Shown in pieces: positions 1 to 9,087 of a DNA stretch of 64,000 nucleotides. Every line of letters begins with the position of its first letter. Positions within the stretch are counted from its first letter, which is position 1. This DNA comes from Jeotgalibacillus campisalis (GTDB taxonomy: Bacteria > Bacillota > Bacilli > Bacillales > Jeotgalibacillaceae). Both the position numbers and the translations under genes were made by a program. The stretch lies in assembly GCF_000829515.1 (NCBI RefSeq), contig NZ_JXRR01000017.1, positions 434,001-498,000 of the forward strand. Direction: 5' to 3'. Below the pieces are notes generated by a model. The model ran no database searches, was not told the origin of the DNA, and saw only the letters and a program-made list of their open reading frames with translations.

Positions 1-2745
1 CTCGATGATGTTTCTCCTCTTCTGATTGATGCTGTAATTTCCACGGAAGATGAATATTTTATGCAGCATGATGGCGTCGTCCCAAAAGCTATTATGCGTG
101 CTCTTTTCCAGGAAGTCACCAATTCAGCGAACCAGACCGGGGGCAGTACCCTCACCCAGCAATTAATAAAAAATCAGGTACTTACAAATGAAGTCTCTTT
201 TGACAGAAAAGCAAAAGAAATTCTGCTTGCGCTTCGTGTCGAACGTTTTTTTGAAAAAGAGGAAATCCTACAGGCCTATTTAAATATGGCGGATATGGGA
301 AGAAACTCCTCCGGTAATAATATTGCCGGCGTTCAAACGGCAGCTCAAGGTATTTTTGGTGTAGATGCCAAAGATCTAACCCTTCCTCAGGCAGCTTTTA
401 TAGCCGGACTGCCCCAGGCACCTTATGGTTATACCCCTTTTACCAATGCAGGGGAATTAAAGTCGCCTGAAGGTCTTCAGCCGGGTGTGGAAAGAAAACA
501 GGAAGTTCTTTTTCGAATGCTTCGGGAGGGCTCCATTACACAGGAAGAACACGATGAAGCACTTAATTATGATTTAACACAGGATTTCATCCCTCCTGCC
601 GCCAGTGCTGTGGATCAATATCCGTATGTAACGCGAGAAGTGGAAGACCGTGCAGTGGATATTTTAAAATACTACCTGGCTGAACAAGACGGCTATCCTA
701 AAAAACAGGTGGATGATAGTAAACAGCTTAGTGATGAATATAAAGCAATTGCAAAGAGAGATTTAGGACAAAGAGGCTATGAGATTCATTCCACGATTGA
801 CAAAGAAATATACGATACGATGGAAATAGCGAAAAATCAATACGAAAATTATGGGCCGAATAAAACTGTGATGGATATAGACGATGAAACAGGTAAAAGC
901 GTGGAAGTAAGCGCCCCTGTTCAGGTAGGATCGATCCTAATGGAAAACCATACAGGGAAAATTATCTCTTTCACCGGCGGCCGTGATTTTGAACAGGAAC
1001 AGACGAATCACGCCACACGTTCTTACCGATCAACCGGTTCAACCATTAAGCCGCTGGTTGTGTATGCGCCAGCTGTTGAATACGGATTGATTGGAGCAGC
1101 GAGCCCGGTTGTGGATGTAAGCTTTACTCATAATGGCTGGTCGCCTGTTAACTTTGTAACAGGCAAGGAATACGGTATTTTGCCTGCAAGAACGGCTCTT
1201 GCCAAATCCCATAACCTTTCTGCCGCACGGCTTTTCGGAAAAATGCTTGCGGATGGGTATGATCCTGGTGAATTTCTTCGAAAAACGAATCCTGAACGAA
1301 TCAGTGAGGCTGAATATTCGTATCCTGCTTTTTCTCTCGGCGGACTCGATCATGGACTGACCGTTGAAGAAAATGTTTCTGCCTATGCAGCGCTCGGAAA
1401 TATGGGGCAATTTAATGAACCGTATATGATTGAAAAAATTCTTGATCAAGAAGGCAATGTGATTTATGAGCATGAAACTGAACCTGAAGAAATTTTTTCA
1501 CCTGCAGCCTCGTATGTGACGCTTGATATGATGCGGGACACGATGATAAATGGCTCAGGTGTTGCAGCTCCGCAAACGTTAAATTTTTCTACTGACTGGG
1601 CATCAAAATCTGGTACCTCAAGTGAGTTTCATGATAACTGGTTTATTGGAACAAACCCAAATATTACATTTGGCATTTGGTTTGGCTATGATCAACCTTC
1701 TTCAATGGGTTCAGAGGCCAGTCGAAGAGCCATTACGCTTTGGGCTCAGATGATGAATAATGCACGAGAAGTAAATCCTGATCTTATTGATCCATCGGAT
1801 AAATTTGCACGTCCTGATGGGGTCGTAAATCAATCAATTTGCTCCTTTACAGGTCTGCCTGCAGACAGTGCATGTTCAGCAGCGGGACTAACAATCGATA
1901 CAATAGCCACCGAAGCCTTTAACCCTTCAGGAGAAAATGAAGGATTATCCACATCTAAATACGTAACCATTAATGGAAAGCGGTATGTTGCACTTGATTC
2001 AACGCCAGATGAATTTTCATCAACCGGTGCTTTGTTAAGTCCCAATTTCGCTGAAAAAATGTTGGAACCGTATGGCGGAGATGCTTCAAAACTTTTCCCG
2101 GATACCAATGATTATTTTGATAACCTACTTGTTGCAGATAGCAGACTTGAAGATGACGGCAGCAATCCTGGAACTGTTACAGCAAGAGTTTCAGGGAATT
2201 CTGTAACCTGGACTCCTTCAGGAAGCAGTGATGTTGTCGGTTACCGGGTTTATTCCGGATCCAGAAAAGTCGCGATCAGAAAAGTCGATGAATCTTTAAC
2301 TTCCTCTCTTTCTGCTGGAACATATGAAGTAGTAGCAGTAGATGTTGCAGGAAAAGAATCTGCACGGTCAAACGAGGTAAGAATTGGCGCTGCTCCACCT
2401 CCTGAATCTGAGGAAGCTGATGAAACTGAGCAGACTGAAGAATCTCAGGACACTCAGGCGACAGCAACTCCGCCTGCTTCTACTCCACCATCAGGAGGAA
2501 ATGGCAGCAGTAATGACGAGGATGAGGATGTAGAAGAACCTGAGGAGCCGGTTGAATCTCCTGATCCTCCAGAAGACGAGGAGCCTGAAGATCCACCGGA
2601 AGAAGAAGATCCTCCAGCTGAAGATCCTCCTGAAGATGATACTGAAGAGGAAGAAGAAACTTCTTCTGATTCAAGAGAAGAATCCCCGGATGATGATAAT
2701 TCTTCCGATTCAAGTGATGATAATACAACGGATGAAGAAGAATAA
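1..2745 (+). CDS. Class A penicillin-binding protein (bifunctional), 5' end outside window
   Basis: Builds and cross-links peptidoglycan outside the membrane. The frame is open from base 1 and codes conserved sequence before the first ATG (61), so the start and membrane anchor lie upstream. Glycosyltransferase (GT51) motifs are visible: STEDEYF at the start, GGSTLTQQ, then EILQAYLN. The transpeptidase domain has SxxK as STIK (1039-1050), SxN as SHN (1207-1215) and KSGT (1606-1617) in place of the commoner KTGT. A fibronectin-III-like domain follows (about 2150-2390). The protein ends in a long Pro/Glu/Asp/Ser tail (about 2400-2745). Gene is convergent with acsA and shares a terminator with it. 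Class assignment is firm; the exact orthologue is not. Confidence 0.93.
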   Translation, partial: LDDVSPLLIDAVISTEDEYFMQHDGVVPKAIMRALFQEVTNSANQTGGSTLTQQLIKNQVLTNEVSFDRKAKEILLALRVERFFEKEEILQAYLNMADMGRNSSGNNIAGVQTAAQGIFGVDAKDLTLPQAAFIAGLPQAPYGYTPFTNAGELKSPEGLQPGVERKQEVLFRMLREGSITQEEHDEALNYDLTQDFIPPAASAVDQYPYVTREVEDRAVDILKYYLAEQDGYPKKQVDDSKQLSDEYKAIAKRDLGQRGYEIHSTIDKEIYDTMEIAKNQYENYGPNKTVMDIDDETGKSVEVSAPVQVGSILMENHTGKIISFTGGRDFEQEQTNHATRSYRSTGSTIKPLVVYAPAVEYGLIGAASPVVDVSFTHNGWSPVNFVTGKEYGILPARTALAKSHNLSAARLFGKMLADGYDPGEFLRKTNPERISEAEYSYPAFSLGGLDHGLTVEENVSAYAALGNMGQFNEPYMIEKILDQEGNVIYEHETEPEEIFSPAASYVTLDMMRDTMINGSGVAAPQTLNFSTDWASKSGTSSEFHDNWFIGTNPNITFGIWFGYDQPSSMGSEASRRAITLWAQMMNNAREVNPDLIDPSDKFARPDGVVNQSICSFTGLPADSACSAAGLTIDTIATEAFNPSGENEGLSTSKYVTINGKRYVALDSTPDEFSSTGALLSPNFAEKMLEPYGGDASKLFPDTNDYFDNLLVADSRLEDDGSNPGTVTARVSGNSVTWTPSGSSDVVGYRVYSGSRKVAIRKVDESLTSSLSAGTYEVVAVDVAGKESARSNEVRIGAAPPPESEEADETEQTEESQDTQATATPPASTPPSGGNGSSNDEDEDVEEPEEPVESPDPPEDEEPEDPPEEEDPPAEDPPEDDTEEEEETSSDSREESPDDDNSSDSSDDNTTDEEE

Positions 2746-2746
2746 G

Positions 2747-2778
2747 AAAGAGGTCAACCTTAGGTGGTTGACCTCTTT
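2747..2778. terminator. Bidirectional terminator between PBP gene and acsA
   Basis: A perfect 13-bp inverted repeat (AAAGAGGTCAACC, 2747-2759, with its complement 2766-2778) has a six-base loop. A/T tracts lie on both sides. It sits between two convergent genes, so it can serve both. Confidence 0.85.
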
Positions 2779-2789
2779 TACGCTTTTTA

Positions 2790-4508
2790 TTACTCTTCCA
2801 TTGTAGACAAATCACCTGTAGGCAAATCAAGCTCCCACGCTTTAAGCACGCGTCTCATAATTTTTCCGCTTCTGGTTTTAGGAAGCTTGTCTTTGAACTC
2901 AATTTCTCTTGGAGCAGCATGAGCTGACAGCCCTTTTTTCACATGCTGGCGAATTTCTTCTTTTAATTCATCCGTTGCTTCATAGCCTTCACGCAAAGCA
3001 ATAAATGCTTTAATAATTTCTCCCCGCACAGGATCCGGCTTGCCAATAACACCTGCTTCGGCAACAGACGGATGCTCCACTAATTTACTTTCAACCTCAA
3101 ACGGTCCAACCCGTTCTCCAGATGTCATAATAACATCATCGATTCTGCCCTGGAACCAGTAATAGCCGTCTTCATCTTTATAAGCAGAATCACCTGAGAC
3201 GTACCAGCCATTTGGCATAAAATAAGACTCATATTTCTGCTCATTATTCCAGATGGTATTCATCATCGATGGCCATCCTTTTTTCAATGCCAGGTTCCCC
3301 ATTCGATTGGCTGGTAATTCATTCCCCTGATCATCAACGATTGCCGCTTCAACTCCCGGAAACGGTTTACCCATAGATCCCGGTCTTATCTCAAGTGTTG
3401 GATAGTTGCAGATCATTTGTCCGCCTGTTTCTGTCATCCACCATGTGTCATGGATACGGTGGTGAAATACCTTCATGCCCCATCGAATGACTTCTGGATT
3501 AAGCGGCTCTCCAACACTGAGCACATGACGCAAGGAAGAAAGGTCATATTTTTTAACCAATTCATCACCAGCACCCATGAGCATTCTAAATGCAGTAGGG
3601 GCACTATACCATACCGTTACCCCATACTCTTCCAATGTCTGATACCACGCCTCTGGACTAAAACGTCCTCCGACAATGACGGACGTCGCTCCAGTCAGCC
3701 ACGGACCAAAGATTCCGTAGGATGTTCCTGTCACCCAGCCAGGGTCGGCCGTACACCAATAAACATCATCTTCACGTAAATCAAGCACCCATTTAGCGGT
3801 CTGATAGTGCTGCACCATAGCTTCCTGAACATGCAGAACGCCCTTTGGCTTACCGGTTGAACCAGATGTATAATGCAAAACCAATCCATCGTCCCGTTCA
3901 AGCCATTCAATTGAAAAAGACCGGCTCGCATTGGCAAAGTGCTTCATGAAATCGATGTGAACACCGTCTTCCTCCACCTTATCCCCTACTACAAAAATAT
4001 GTTCAAGCTGAGGCAATTCATTTACAGGAATCCGTTCCAGTAATTCAGGTGTCGTTATAATAGCCTTTGCTTCACTGTCCTCTAAGCGGTCTCTTACGGC
4101 TCCTTCCATAAATGCTTCAAATAGAGGCCCGACGATCGCTCCTATTTTTAGTGCCCCAAGCAAACTGAAATACAGTTCAGGTGACCGCGGCATGAAAATA
4201 AAAACCCGGTCTCCTTTTTCAATGTCTCCCTGGCTTTTTAATACGTTTGCTGCTTTGTTTGTTAATTCTTTCATTTCTCTAAAAGTATATTTTTCATTGC
4301 GGCTCCCATCTTTATAATACAAAGCCACTTTGTTCTTTCTATCGCCTTCTGCATGGCGGTCAATGGTTTCGTACGCCATATTCATTTTCCCTGTTTCATG
4401 CCAGGAAAAGTTTTTTTCAGCTTCTTTCCAGTCAAACGATGATACCGCTTCATTATAATCTTCCATGTTGTATTTTCCTTTAATGGATGGTAACGCTTCC
4501 AATTTCAT
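2790..4508 (-). CDS. acsA: Acetyl-CoA synthetase AcsA
   Basis: Activates acetate to acetyl-CoA through acetyl-AMP, allowing growth on acetate or re-use of overflow acetate. The protein is 572 aa, the same length as B. subtilis AcsA. It has the adenylate-forming P-loop YTSGSTGKPKG and, near the C-terminus, PKTRSGKIMRR. Lys549 of that motif is the known acetylation target that switches the enzyme off. AcuA and AcuC, encoded divergently next door, add and remove that mark. A GGGGA ribosome site precedes the ATG, and a well-formed sigma-A promoter lies at 4543-4571. Confidence 0.97.
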   Translation of the reverse strand: MKLEALPSIKGKYNMEDYNEAVSSFDWKEAEKNFSWHETGKMNMAYETIDRHAEGDRKNKVALYYKDGSRNEKYTFREMKELTNKAANVLKSQGDIEKGDRVFIFMPRSPELYFSLLGALKIGAIVGPLFEAFMEGAVRDRLEDSEAKAIITTPELLERIPVNELPQLEHIFVVGDKVEEDGVHIDFMKHFANASRSFSIEWLERDDGLVLHYTSGSTGKPKGVLHVQEAMVQHYQTAKWVLDLREDDVYWCTADPGWVTGTSYGIFGPWLTGATSVIVGGRFSPEAWYQTLEEYGVTVWYSAPTAFRMLMGAGDELVKKYDLSSLRHVLSVGEPLNPEVIRWGMKVFHHRIHDTWWMTETGGQMICNYPTLEIRPGSMGKPFPGVEAAIVDDQGNELPANRMGNLALKKGWPSMMNTIWNNEQKYESYFMPNGWYVSGDSAYKDEDGYYWFQGRIDDVIMTSGERVGPFEVESKLVEHPSVAEAGVIGKPDPVRGEIIKAFIALREGYEATDELKEEIRQHVKKGLSAHAAPREIEFKDKLPKTRSGKIMRRVLKAWELDLPTGDLSTMEE

Positions 4509-4542
4509 AAAATCGTCCCCCTATGTAAGAAATGTCCACTTT

Positions 4543-4571
4543 AGTATAGTACAAAACTATAATTATCTCAA
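4543..4571 (-). promoter_or_regulatory. acsA promoter
   Basis: On the minus strand, -35 TTGAGA (4566-4571) and -10 TATACT (4543-4548) are 17 bases apart, about 35 bases from the acsA start codon. The nearest cre lies about 57 bp upstream of this -35, so CcpA control of acsA itself would have to act at a distance. Confidence 0.75.
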
Positions 4572-4626
4572 TTTTTTAAAATAACAGACTATATCGCATG
4601 TGTTTCCTTTCAAATAAATGTTTTAG

Positions 4627-4655
4627 TTGAAAGCGCTTTATTTTATAAGTATGCT
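4627..4655 (+). promoter_or_regulatory. acuABC promoter overlapped by a cre site
   Basis: -35 TTGAAA (4627-4632) and -10 TATGCT (4650-4655) are spaced 17 bases. A cre-like 14-mer, TGAAAGCGCTTTAT (4628-4641), covers the -35. It has the palindromic AAGCGCTT core but departs from the cre consensus at its 3' end. CcpA bound here would block RNA polymerase, in line with the known glucose repression of this locus in B. subtilis. Binding itself is inferred. Confidence 0.72.
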
Positions 4656-4693
4656 ATAGATAGAACATCAACGAAATGAAGGTGAGCCATCAT

Positions 4694-5326
4694 ATGGACC
4701 ATATAAAAATTTACAATGCAAAAGAATTAAAAACGACGAAAGGTTCAATTGTGATTGAAGGTCCCGTATCAGCAAACGATCTCTCATCACTTGAATTCCA
4801 TGAAGATCTTGTGGCATTTCGCCCGCCGGCTCAACAGCACAAAGCGCTGATAGAAATTGCTGCTCTGCCGGAAGGAAGAATCATTGTAGCAAGAGAACGC
4901 AATATGGTTGTCGGGTATGTGACCTATTTGTACCCGGATCCCCTTGAACGCTGGTCACACGGGAAAATGAAGAATCTGATTGAGCTTGGTGCAATTGAAG
5001 TGATTCCGAAGTTCCGCGGCGCATCTGTAGGCAAGAACCTTCTTAAAGTCTCCATGATGGATGATGCGATGGAGGATTATATTATTATTACAACTGAATA
5101 TTACTGGCATTGGGATTTAAAAGGAACCGGTCTGAATGTGTGGGAGTATCGTAAGATAATGGAGAAAATGATGAATGCAGGCGGGCTGGAGTATTATGCA
5201 ACAGACGATCCTGAGATTAGTTCCCATCCGGCAAATTGTTTAATGGCAAGGATCGGTAAACGCATCAAACCGGAATCAATAGAGCAATTTGATCAGCTGC
5301 GCTTTATGAATCGATTTATGTATTAA
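4694..5326 (+). CDS. acuA: Acetyltransferase AcuA (acetylates AcsA)
   Basis: GNAT-family enzyme that acetylates the catalytic lysine of acetyl-CoA synthetase and inactivates it. The ATG at 4694 is preferred because AAGGTGAG (4679-4686) is placed correctly for it, it gives MDHIKIYNAKEL, and it yields 210 aa as in B. subtilis. An in-frame ATG at 4676 overlaps the approach to the ribosome site and is unlikely. First gene of acuABC, divergent from its target acsA. Confidence 0.95.
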   Translation: MDHIKIYNAKELKTTKGSIVIEGPVSANDLSSLEFHEDLVAFRPPAQQHKALIEIAALPEGRIIVARERNMVVGYVTYLYPDPLERWSHGKMKNLIELGAIEVIPKFRGASVGKNLLKVSMMDDAMEDYIIITTEYYWHWDLKGTGLNVWEYRKIMEKMMNAGGLEYYATDDPEISSHPANCLMARIGKRIKPESIEQFDQLRFMNRFMY

Positions 5327-5346
5327 TTGCTAGGAGGAAGTCAGCC

Positions 5347-5994
5347 ATGATTATAGAAGAAATGATGATTCGTAATGTGCATACGCTTGCTCCAGATTCA
5401 ACTTTAGCACAAGCGATCGAGATAATGACAGAATTTAAAATCAGACATTTGCCCGTTGTGGATTCAGCCCAAAAAGTGACTGGAATTTTAACAGACAGGG
5501 ATATAAAGGAATTCTCTCCTTCTCCTATTCAAACAGCAGATTCAAGAGAACTCTACGATACGAAAGTAAAAGACATCATGACTACACCAGTAATTACGGG
5601 ACACCCCTTGGATTTCGTAGAAGAAATTGCAGTTCTGTTTATGGAAGAGCATATTGGCTGCCTGCCTATAGTAAGTGAAGGCAAGCTGCTTGGCATGGTG
5701 ACAGAAACAGATTTACTACATACATTAATCCAATTGACAGGCGCCAGACAACCGGGTTCTCAAATTGAAGTAAAAGTGCCCAACAAAGCAGGCATGCTTT
5801 TTGAAGTAGCAGGCATCATCCGTAAAAATCATTCGAATATCCACAGTGTGCTCGTCTATCCCTTTAAGAAAGATGAAAACTACAAGATTTTAGTATTTCG
5901 CGTACAAACAATGAATCCCATGTCTGTCATTGCTGATCTGCGCGAGGAAGGGCACGATGTAATATGGCCACAACTTCCCAACAATCCACTGTAA
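5347..5994 (+). CDS. acuB: AcuB, CBS-pair plus ACT domain protein
   Basis: Likely ligand-sensing regulator linked to acetoin/acetate metabolism; its exact role is not settled in any species I know. Two CBS motifs (about residues 1-60 and 75-135) are followed by an ACT domain (about 138-215, starting near EVKVPNKAGMLFEVAG). Strong AGGAGGAA ribosome site. The 3' end overlaps acuC by 31 bases, so translation of the two is probably coupled. Confidence 0.93.
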   Translation: MIIEEMMIRNVHTLAPDSTLAQAIEIMTEFKIRHLPVVDSAQKVTGILTDRDIKEFSPSPIQTADSRELYDTKVKDIMTTPVITGHPLDFVEEIAVLFMEEHIGCLPIVSEGKLLGMVTETDLLHTLIQLTGARQPGSQIEVKVPNKAGMLFEVAGIIRKNHSNIHSVLVYPFKKDENYKILVFRVQTMNPMSVIADLREEGHDVIWPQLPNNPL

Positions 5995-7151
5995 AAGAAG
6001 CGGTATTTATTTATTCGGATGAGCTGTTGAATTACCGTTTTTCAAATGATCATCCGTTCAATCAAAAAAGACTGCAGCTTACTCTTGATTTGCTGCGAAA
6101 AACAAATGCTATCTCTGATGAAGATATCATCCCGCCAAGGCTTGCTACTGATGAAGAACTCGCGCTGGTTCATGATAAAGCTTATATTGAAGCAGTCAAG
6201 ATAGCCGGCGAAGGAAAACTCGCTTTGGATAAAGCTGAAAACTATGGGCTTGGAACGGAAGATACACCTGTTTTTAAAGACATGCACGAAGCAAGTGCAA
6301 GACTGGTTGGAGGCACTCTTACAGCCGTAGATATGGTGATGTCGAATAAAGCAAAGCATGCTGTCAATCTTGGCGGTGGTCTCCATCACGGCTTTAGAGG
6401 AAAAGCATCCGGGTTTTGCATTTATAATGACAGTTCTGTAGCCATTAAATACCTGCAGGAAAAATTCGGGGCAAAGGTTTTATATGTGGATACAGATGCC
6501 CATCACGGGGACGGAGTTCAATGGTCATTTTATGATGATCCATCTGTCTGCACTCTCTCCATTCACGAAACAGGACGGTACCTTTTTCCTGGAACTGGAG
6601 CAGTCAACGAACGGGGACACGGGAAAGGATATGGTTATTCTTTCAATATTCCGCTAGATGCATTTACGGAAGATGAGTCCTTTCTTGCAGCATATGAACA
6701 GTCTTTTCGGGAAATTATTGAGTTCTTCAAACCGGATGTTATTCTTACTCAAAACGGAGCCGATGCTCATTGCTTAGATCCTCTAACTCATCTTTCATCT
6801 ACTATGAAAATCTATTGTGAAATTCCGAAGATCGCTCATCAGCTTGCTCATGAGTATTGTGACGGCAAATGGATCGCAGTCGGCGGCGGCGGCTATGATA
6901 TTTGGCGGGTAGTTCCAAGAGCGTGGGCTCAAATTTGGATGGAGATGTCAGATTTTGCACTTCCCTCTGACTCAATTTCTCCCGAATGGCTTAAACAATG
7001 GCAAAAGGAATCGCCTGTCCCTCTAATCAGCACCTGGTCAGATCCTGCTCAGCTATATAAAGAGATACCCAGAAAAAAAGAAATCTCAGAAAAAAATCAG
7101 CAAACCGTTGAGAAAGCTCTTTACCCTATTCGATCGCAAGTAAAAAAGTAA
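5964..7151 (+). CDS. acuC: AcuC, class I histone-deacetylase-like AcsA deacetylase
   Basis: Zinc-dependent deacetylase that reverses AcuA acetylation of AcsA. Family signatures are intact: LHHGFRGKASGF, the metal-binding DTDAHHGDG, QNGADAHCLDPL and the GGGGYD loop. Length 395 aa against about 387 in B. subtilis; the extra residues are N-terminal. The ATG at 5964 lies inside acuB with GAGGAAGG about 13 bases upstream, and no better in-frame start exists. Transcription probably ends in the left hairpin of the repeat element that begins 13 bases after the stop. Confidence 0.95.
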   Translation: MATTSQQSTVKEAVFIYSDELLNYRFSNDHPFNQKRLQLTLDLLRKTNAISDEDIIPPRLATDEELALVHDKAYIEAVKIAGEGKLALDKAENYGLGTEDTPVFKDMHEASARLVGGTLTAVDMVMSNKAKHAVNLGGGLHHGFRGKASGFCIYNDSSVAIKYLQEKFGAKVLYVDTDAHHGDGVQWSFYDDPSVCTLSIHETGRYLFPGTGAVNERGHGKGYGYSFNIPLDAFTEDESFLAAYEQSFREIIEFFKPDVILTQNGADAHCLDPLTHLSSTMKIYCEIPKIAHQLAHEYCDGKWIAVGGGGYDIWRVVPRAWAQIWMEMSDFALPSDSISPEWLKQWQKESPVPLISTWSDPAQLYKEIPRKKEISEKNQQTVEKALYPIRSQVKK

Positions 7152-7163
7152 ATATAAAAAAAG

Positions 7164-7391
7164 AAAGAGCTTGGGACAAAAGTGTCTCAAGCTCTTTGAC
7201 CGGTTCGCTGCGCTTCAGGCGGACGCTTTCCGCAGGGACGGTTGCTTGAGCCTTTCCAGGGCTTTGCCCTGCAAAGGCTCAAGCAACCGTCATCTCCTGC
7301 TGGAGTCGCCACCTTCCGCTCCGCTCTCCTCATACTATTGATATATACTGCTTCATTTACTAAACTTTTTTAGATTTGTCCCAGCCTCTTT
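7164..7391 (+). repeat. Palindromic interspersed repeat, full copy 1
   Basis: A 228-bp element with near-perfect 17-bp terminal inverted repeats (7164-7180 and 7375-7391, one mismatch). The left end folds into a hairpin (7164-7197) that can end acuC transcription. The centre holds a long stem: GGTTGCTTGAGCC pairs with GGCTCAAGCAACC, plus AGGGC/GCCCT. It contains the family marker GGCGGACGCTTTCCGC and has no coding frame. It shares sequence and orientation with 13881-14111 and 44477-44708. It lies between two convergent genes. Confidence 0.85.
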
Positions 7392-7553
7392 TTTTTGAAT
7401 GCATGTAAGATAGGCTGCTGTGGAGCAAGCTTGAAAGGTGGTTAACTGCAGATGCGACATTAAAGGAGCTTAAACTTCCTCCTCACAGAAAGCAGCAGCC
7501 TGCAATATAAATAAACCGATGCCCTACAATAAAAATGGTCAACTTTCACTTTA
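7392..7553. other. Gene-free spacer after motS
   Basis: Together with the repeat this makes a gap of about 400 bp between acuC and motS. It holds an inverted repeat (AGGCTGCTG with CAGCAGCCT, near 7415 and 7495) but no U-tract. I see no gene. Confidence 0.5.
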
Positions 7554-8273
7554 CTATTCTGATTCTTCTTCATAAAAGCGATTTAAAATAACAATTTCTA
7601 CTCTTCGGTTTAAGGTCCAATTAGCTGGACCGTCATTCGCAACTTCAGGCCTTGTGTCTCCATAGCCTACAGCAGCAAAACGCTCGCTTTCAAGCTCTCG
7701 AGTTTCAAGCATATAACGAAGAACGCTGCTTGATCGGGCCGTTGAAAGCTCCCAATTTGACGGATATTGAGCAGTTTGAATAGGGCGGTTATCTGTATGC
7801 CCTTCAACCCTTACAAAATTAGGAATTCCTTCAAGAAGTTCTCCTACCCTATCTAACACCGGATGTGCCTGAGGCAGAACACCTGCTTCACCTGAGTTGA
7901 AGATCACCTGTTCCTGAAGGACAATGACTACTCCTCTATCTGTGCGAGAGGCGACCACCGTGTCCTGGAGATTTTCTTTTTCCAAATACTGCTGAATTTG
8001 AAGCATGAGATTATCTAGCTGCTCATCATTCTGCTCCGTTCCATCGATCGGATCTTCGAATGGACTAATAGAAGGAGAAGAATCGAATACCCCCTCTTCT
8101 CTAAACGATTGAGCAATTGCATCAAATTTAGCTTCATCCATCTGAGAAATAGAAAACAAAAGAATAAAGAAAACAAGGATCAGCATAATAAAATCAGCGT
8201 ATGTAATCATCCATTTCGGTGTATCAGACGATCGGTCCTCCACTCTTATAATGGATCTTTTTCTTTTAGTCAT
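7554..8273 (-). CDS. motS: Flagellar stator protein MotS (MotB-like)
   Basis: Peptidoglycan-anchoring half of the Na+-type MotPS stator. One N-terminal transmembrane helix carries the ion-binding Asp27 in ITYADFIMLIL. A C-terminal OmpA-like wall-binding domain includes VEGHTDNRPI. The ATG at 8273 (239 aa) is chosen because CTGGAGA precedes it and it overlaps the motP stop by 8 bases, typical of coupled translation. A longer frame to 8300 merely reads motP in another frame. Na+ use is inferred from similarity to MotS, not shown by the sequence. Confidence 0.93.
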   Translation of the reverse strand: MTKRKRSIIRVEDRSSDTPKWMITYADFIMLILVFFILLFSISQMDEAKFDAIAQSFREEGVFDSSPSISPFEDPIDGTEQNDEQLDNLMLQIQQYLEKENLQDTVVASRTDRGVVIVLQEQVIFNSGEAGVLPQAHPVLDRVGELLEGIPNFVRVEGHTDNRPIQTAQYPSNWELSTARSSSVLRYMLETRELESERFAAVGYGDTRPEVANDGPANWTLNRRVEIVILNRFYEEESE

Positions 8274-9054
8274 TGTGATCTCCAGCAGAAGTTTCTTCAC
8301 TAGTCAAATACACAGCGAGCTGATCCTCTAATACTCTCGGATTCTGACCATTATGTATGCCAATGACGCCTTCTACAATCACTCTTCCCATGAAAAGTTC
8401 TTTTTCAGTTGAGGACGCAAGCTTCGCAGCCATTGGATTAAAAACGAGATTCGCCAGCAGTACACCATAAAAGGTTGTTAACAGGGCAATGGCCATATTC
8501 GGCCCCAATGATGCAGGATCATTTAATTCCTTCAGCATTAAAATTAATCCGATCAACGTGCCGATCATCCCCCAGGCAGGCGCATAATCGCCAGCTTTTT
8601 CCACCATTCTTCTTCCTTTGCGGTGGCGTTCTTCCAAAGAAACCATTTCAGCATGGAGAATATTTTCAATGGTCTCTGCTTCGACACCATCGATTGTTAA
8701 ATAGATTCCTTTTTTGATAAAGGGACTTTGAATGGTAGCAAGCTCTTTCTCGAGCGAAAGAATGCCTTCTTTTCTGGCAATCTCTGAAAGATGAACAAAT
8801 AAATCGACTGTTTCTCTAAGATTGTCTTTAGAACTTTTAAATGATTGAGCGCTCACTCTGCCAAATCGTTTAAGTTCACGTATAGGAAAGCTGACGAGCA
8901 TGGCTGCCAATATGCCCCCAAAAACAATCAAGAAAGATGGAAGATGGAAAAAAGAAGAAAACTCTTCCAAACCTCCATTCCATGTAATGGCGATACCAAT
9001 CAGCAGAACGCCTGCTGCCACCCCAGCAGGCGTCATTAAATCAAGCTTTTTCAT
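8266..9054 (-). CDS. motP: Flagellar stator protein MotP (MotA-like)
   Basis: Membrane partner of MotS; four hydrophobic segments surround a cytoplasmic loop that contacts the rotor. The N-terminus MKKLDLMTPAGVAAGV and the late GDYAPAWGMIGTLIGL segment are typical of MotP. AGGGGAGAG precedes the start. The gene begins 33 bases after ccpA, so ccpA-motP-motS is probably one transcription unit, as in B. subtilis. No other flagellar gene is in the window. Confidence 0.95.
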   Translation of the reverse strand: MKKLDLMTPAGVAAGVLLIGIAITWNGGLEEFSSFFHLPSFLIVFGGILAAMLVSFPIRELKRFGRVSAQSFKSSKDNLRETVDLFVHLSEIARKEGILSLEKELATIQSPFIKKGIYLTIDGVEAETIENILHAEMVSLEERHRKGRRMVEKAGDYAPAWGMIGTLIGLILMLKELNDPASLGPNMAIALLTTFYGVLLANLVFNPMAAKLASSTEKELFMGRVIVEGVIGIHNGQNPRVLEDQLAVYLTSEETSAGDHND

Positions 9055-9087
9055 AACTCTCTCCCCTGCCGTCTTCAGTCAGGCTGA

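Noticed and set aside
61-2745. ATG at 61 as the PBP start
   Set aside because: The frame is open from base 1 and codes the conserved STED region just before this ATG, so the gene begins upstream of the window.
2480-2830. 116-aa minus-strand frame against the PBP tail
   Set aside because: Leu/Pro-rich mirror of the acidic repeat codons; it also crosses the terminator.
4676-4693. Upstream ATG for acuA
   Set aside because: The ribosome site AAGGTGAG lies after it and serves the ATG at 4694, which also gives the family length.
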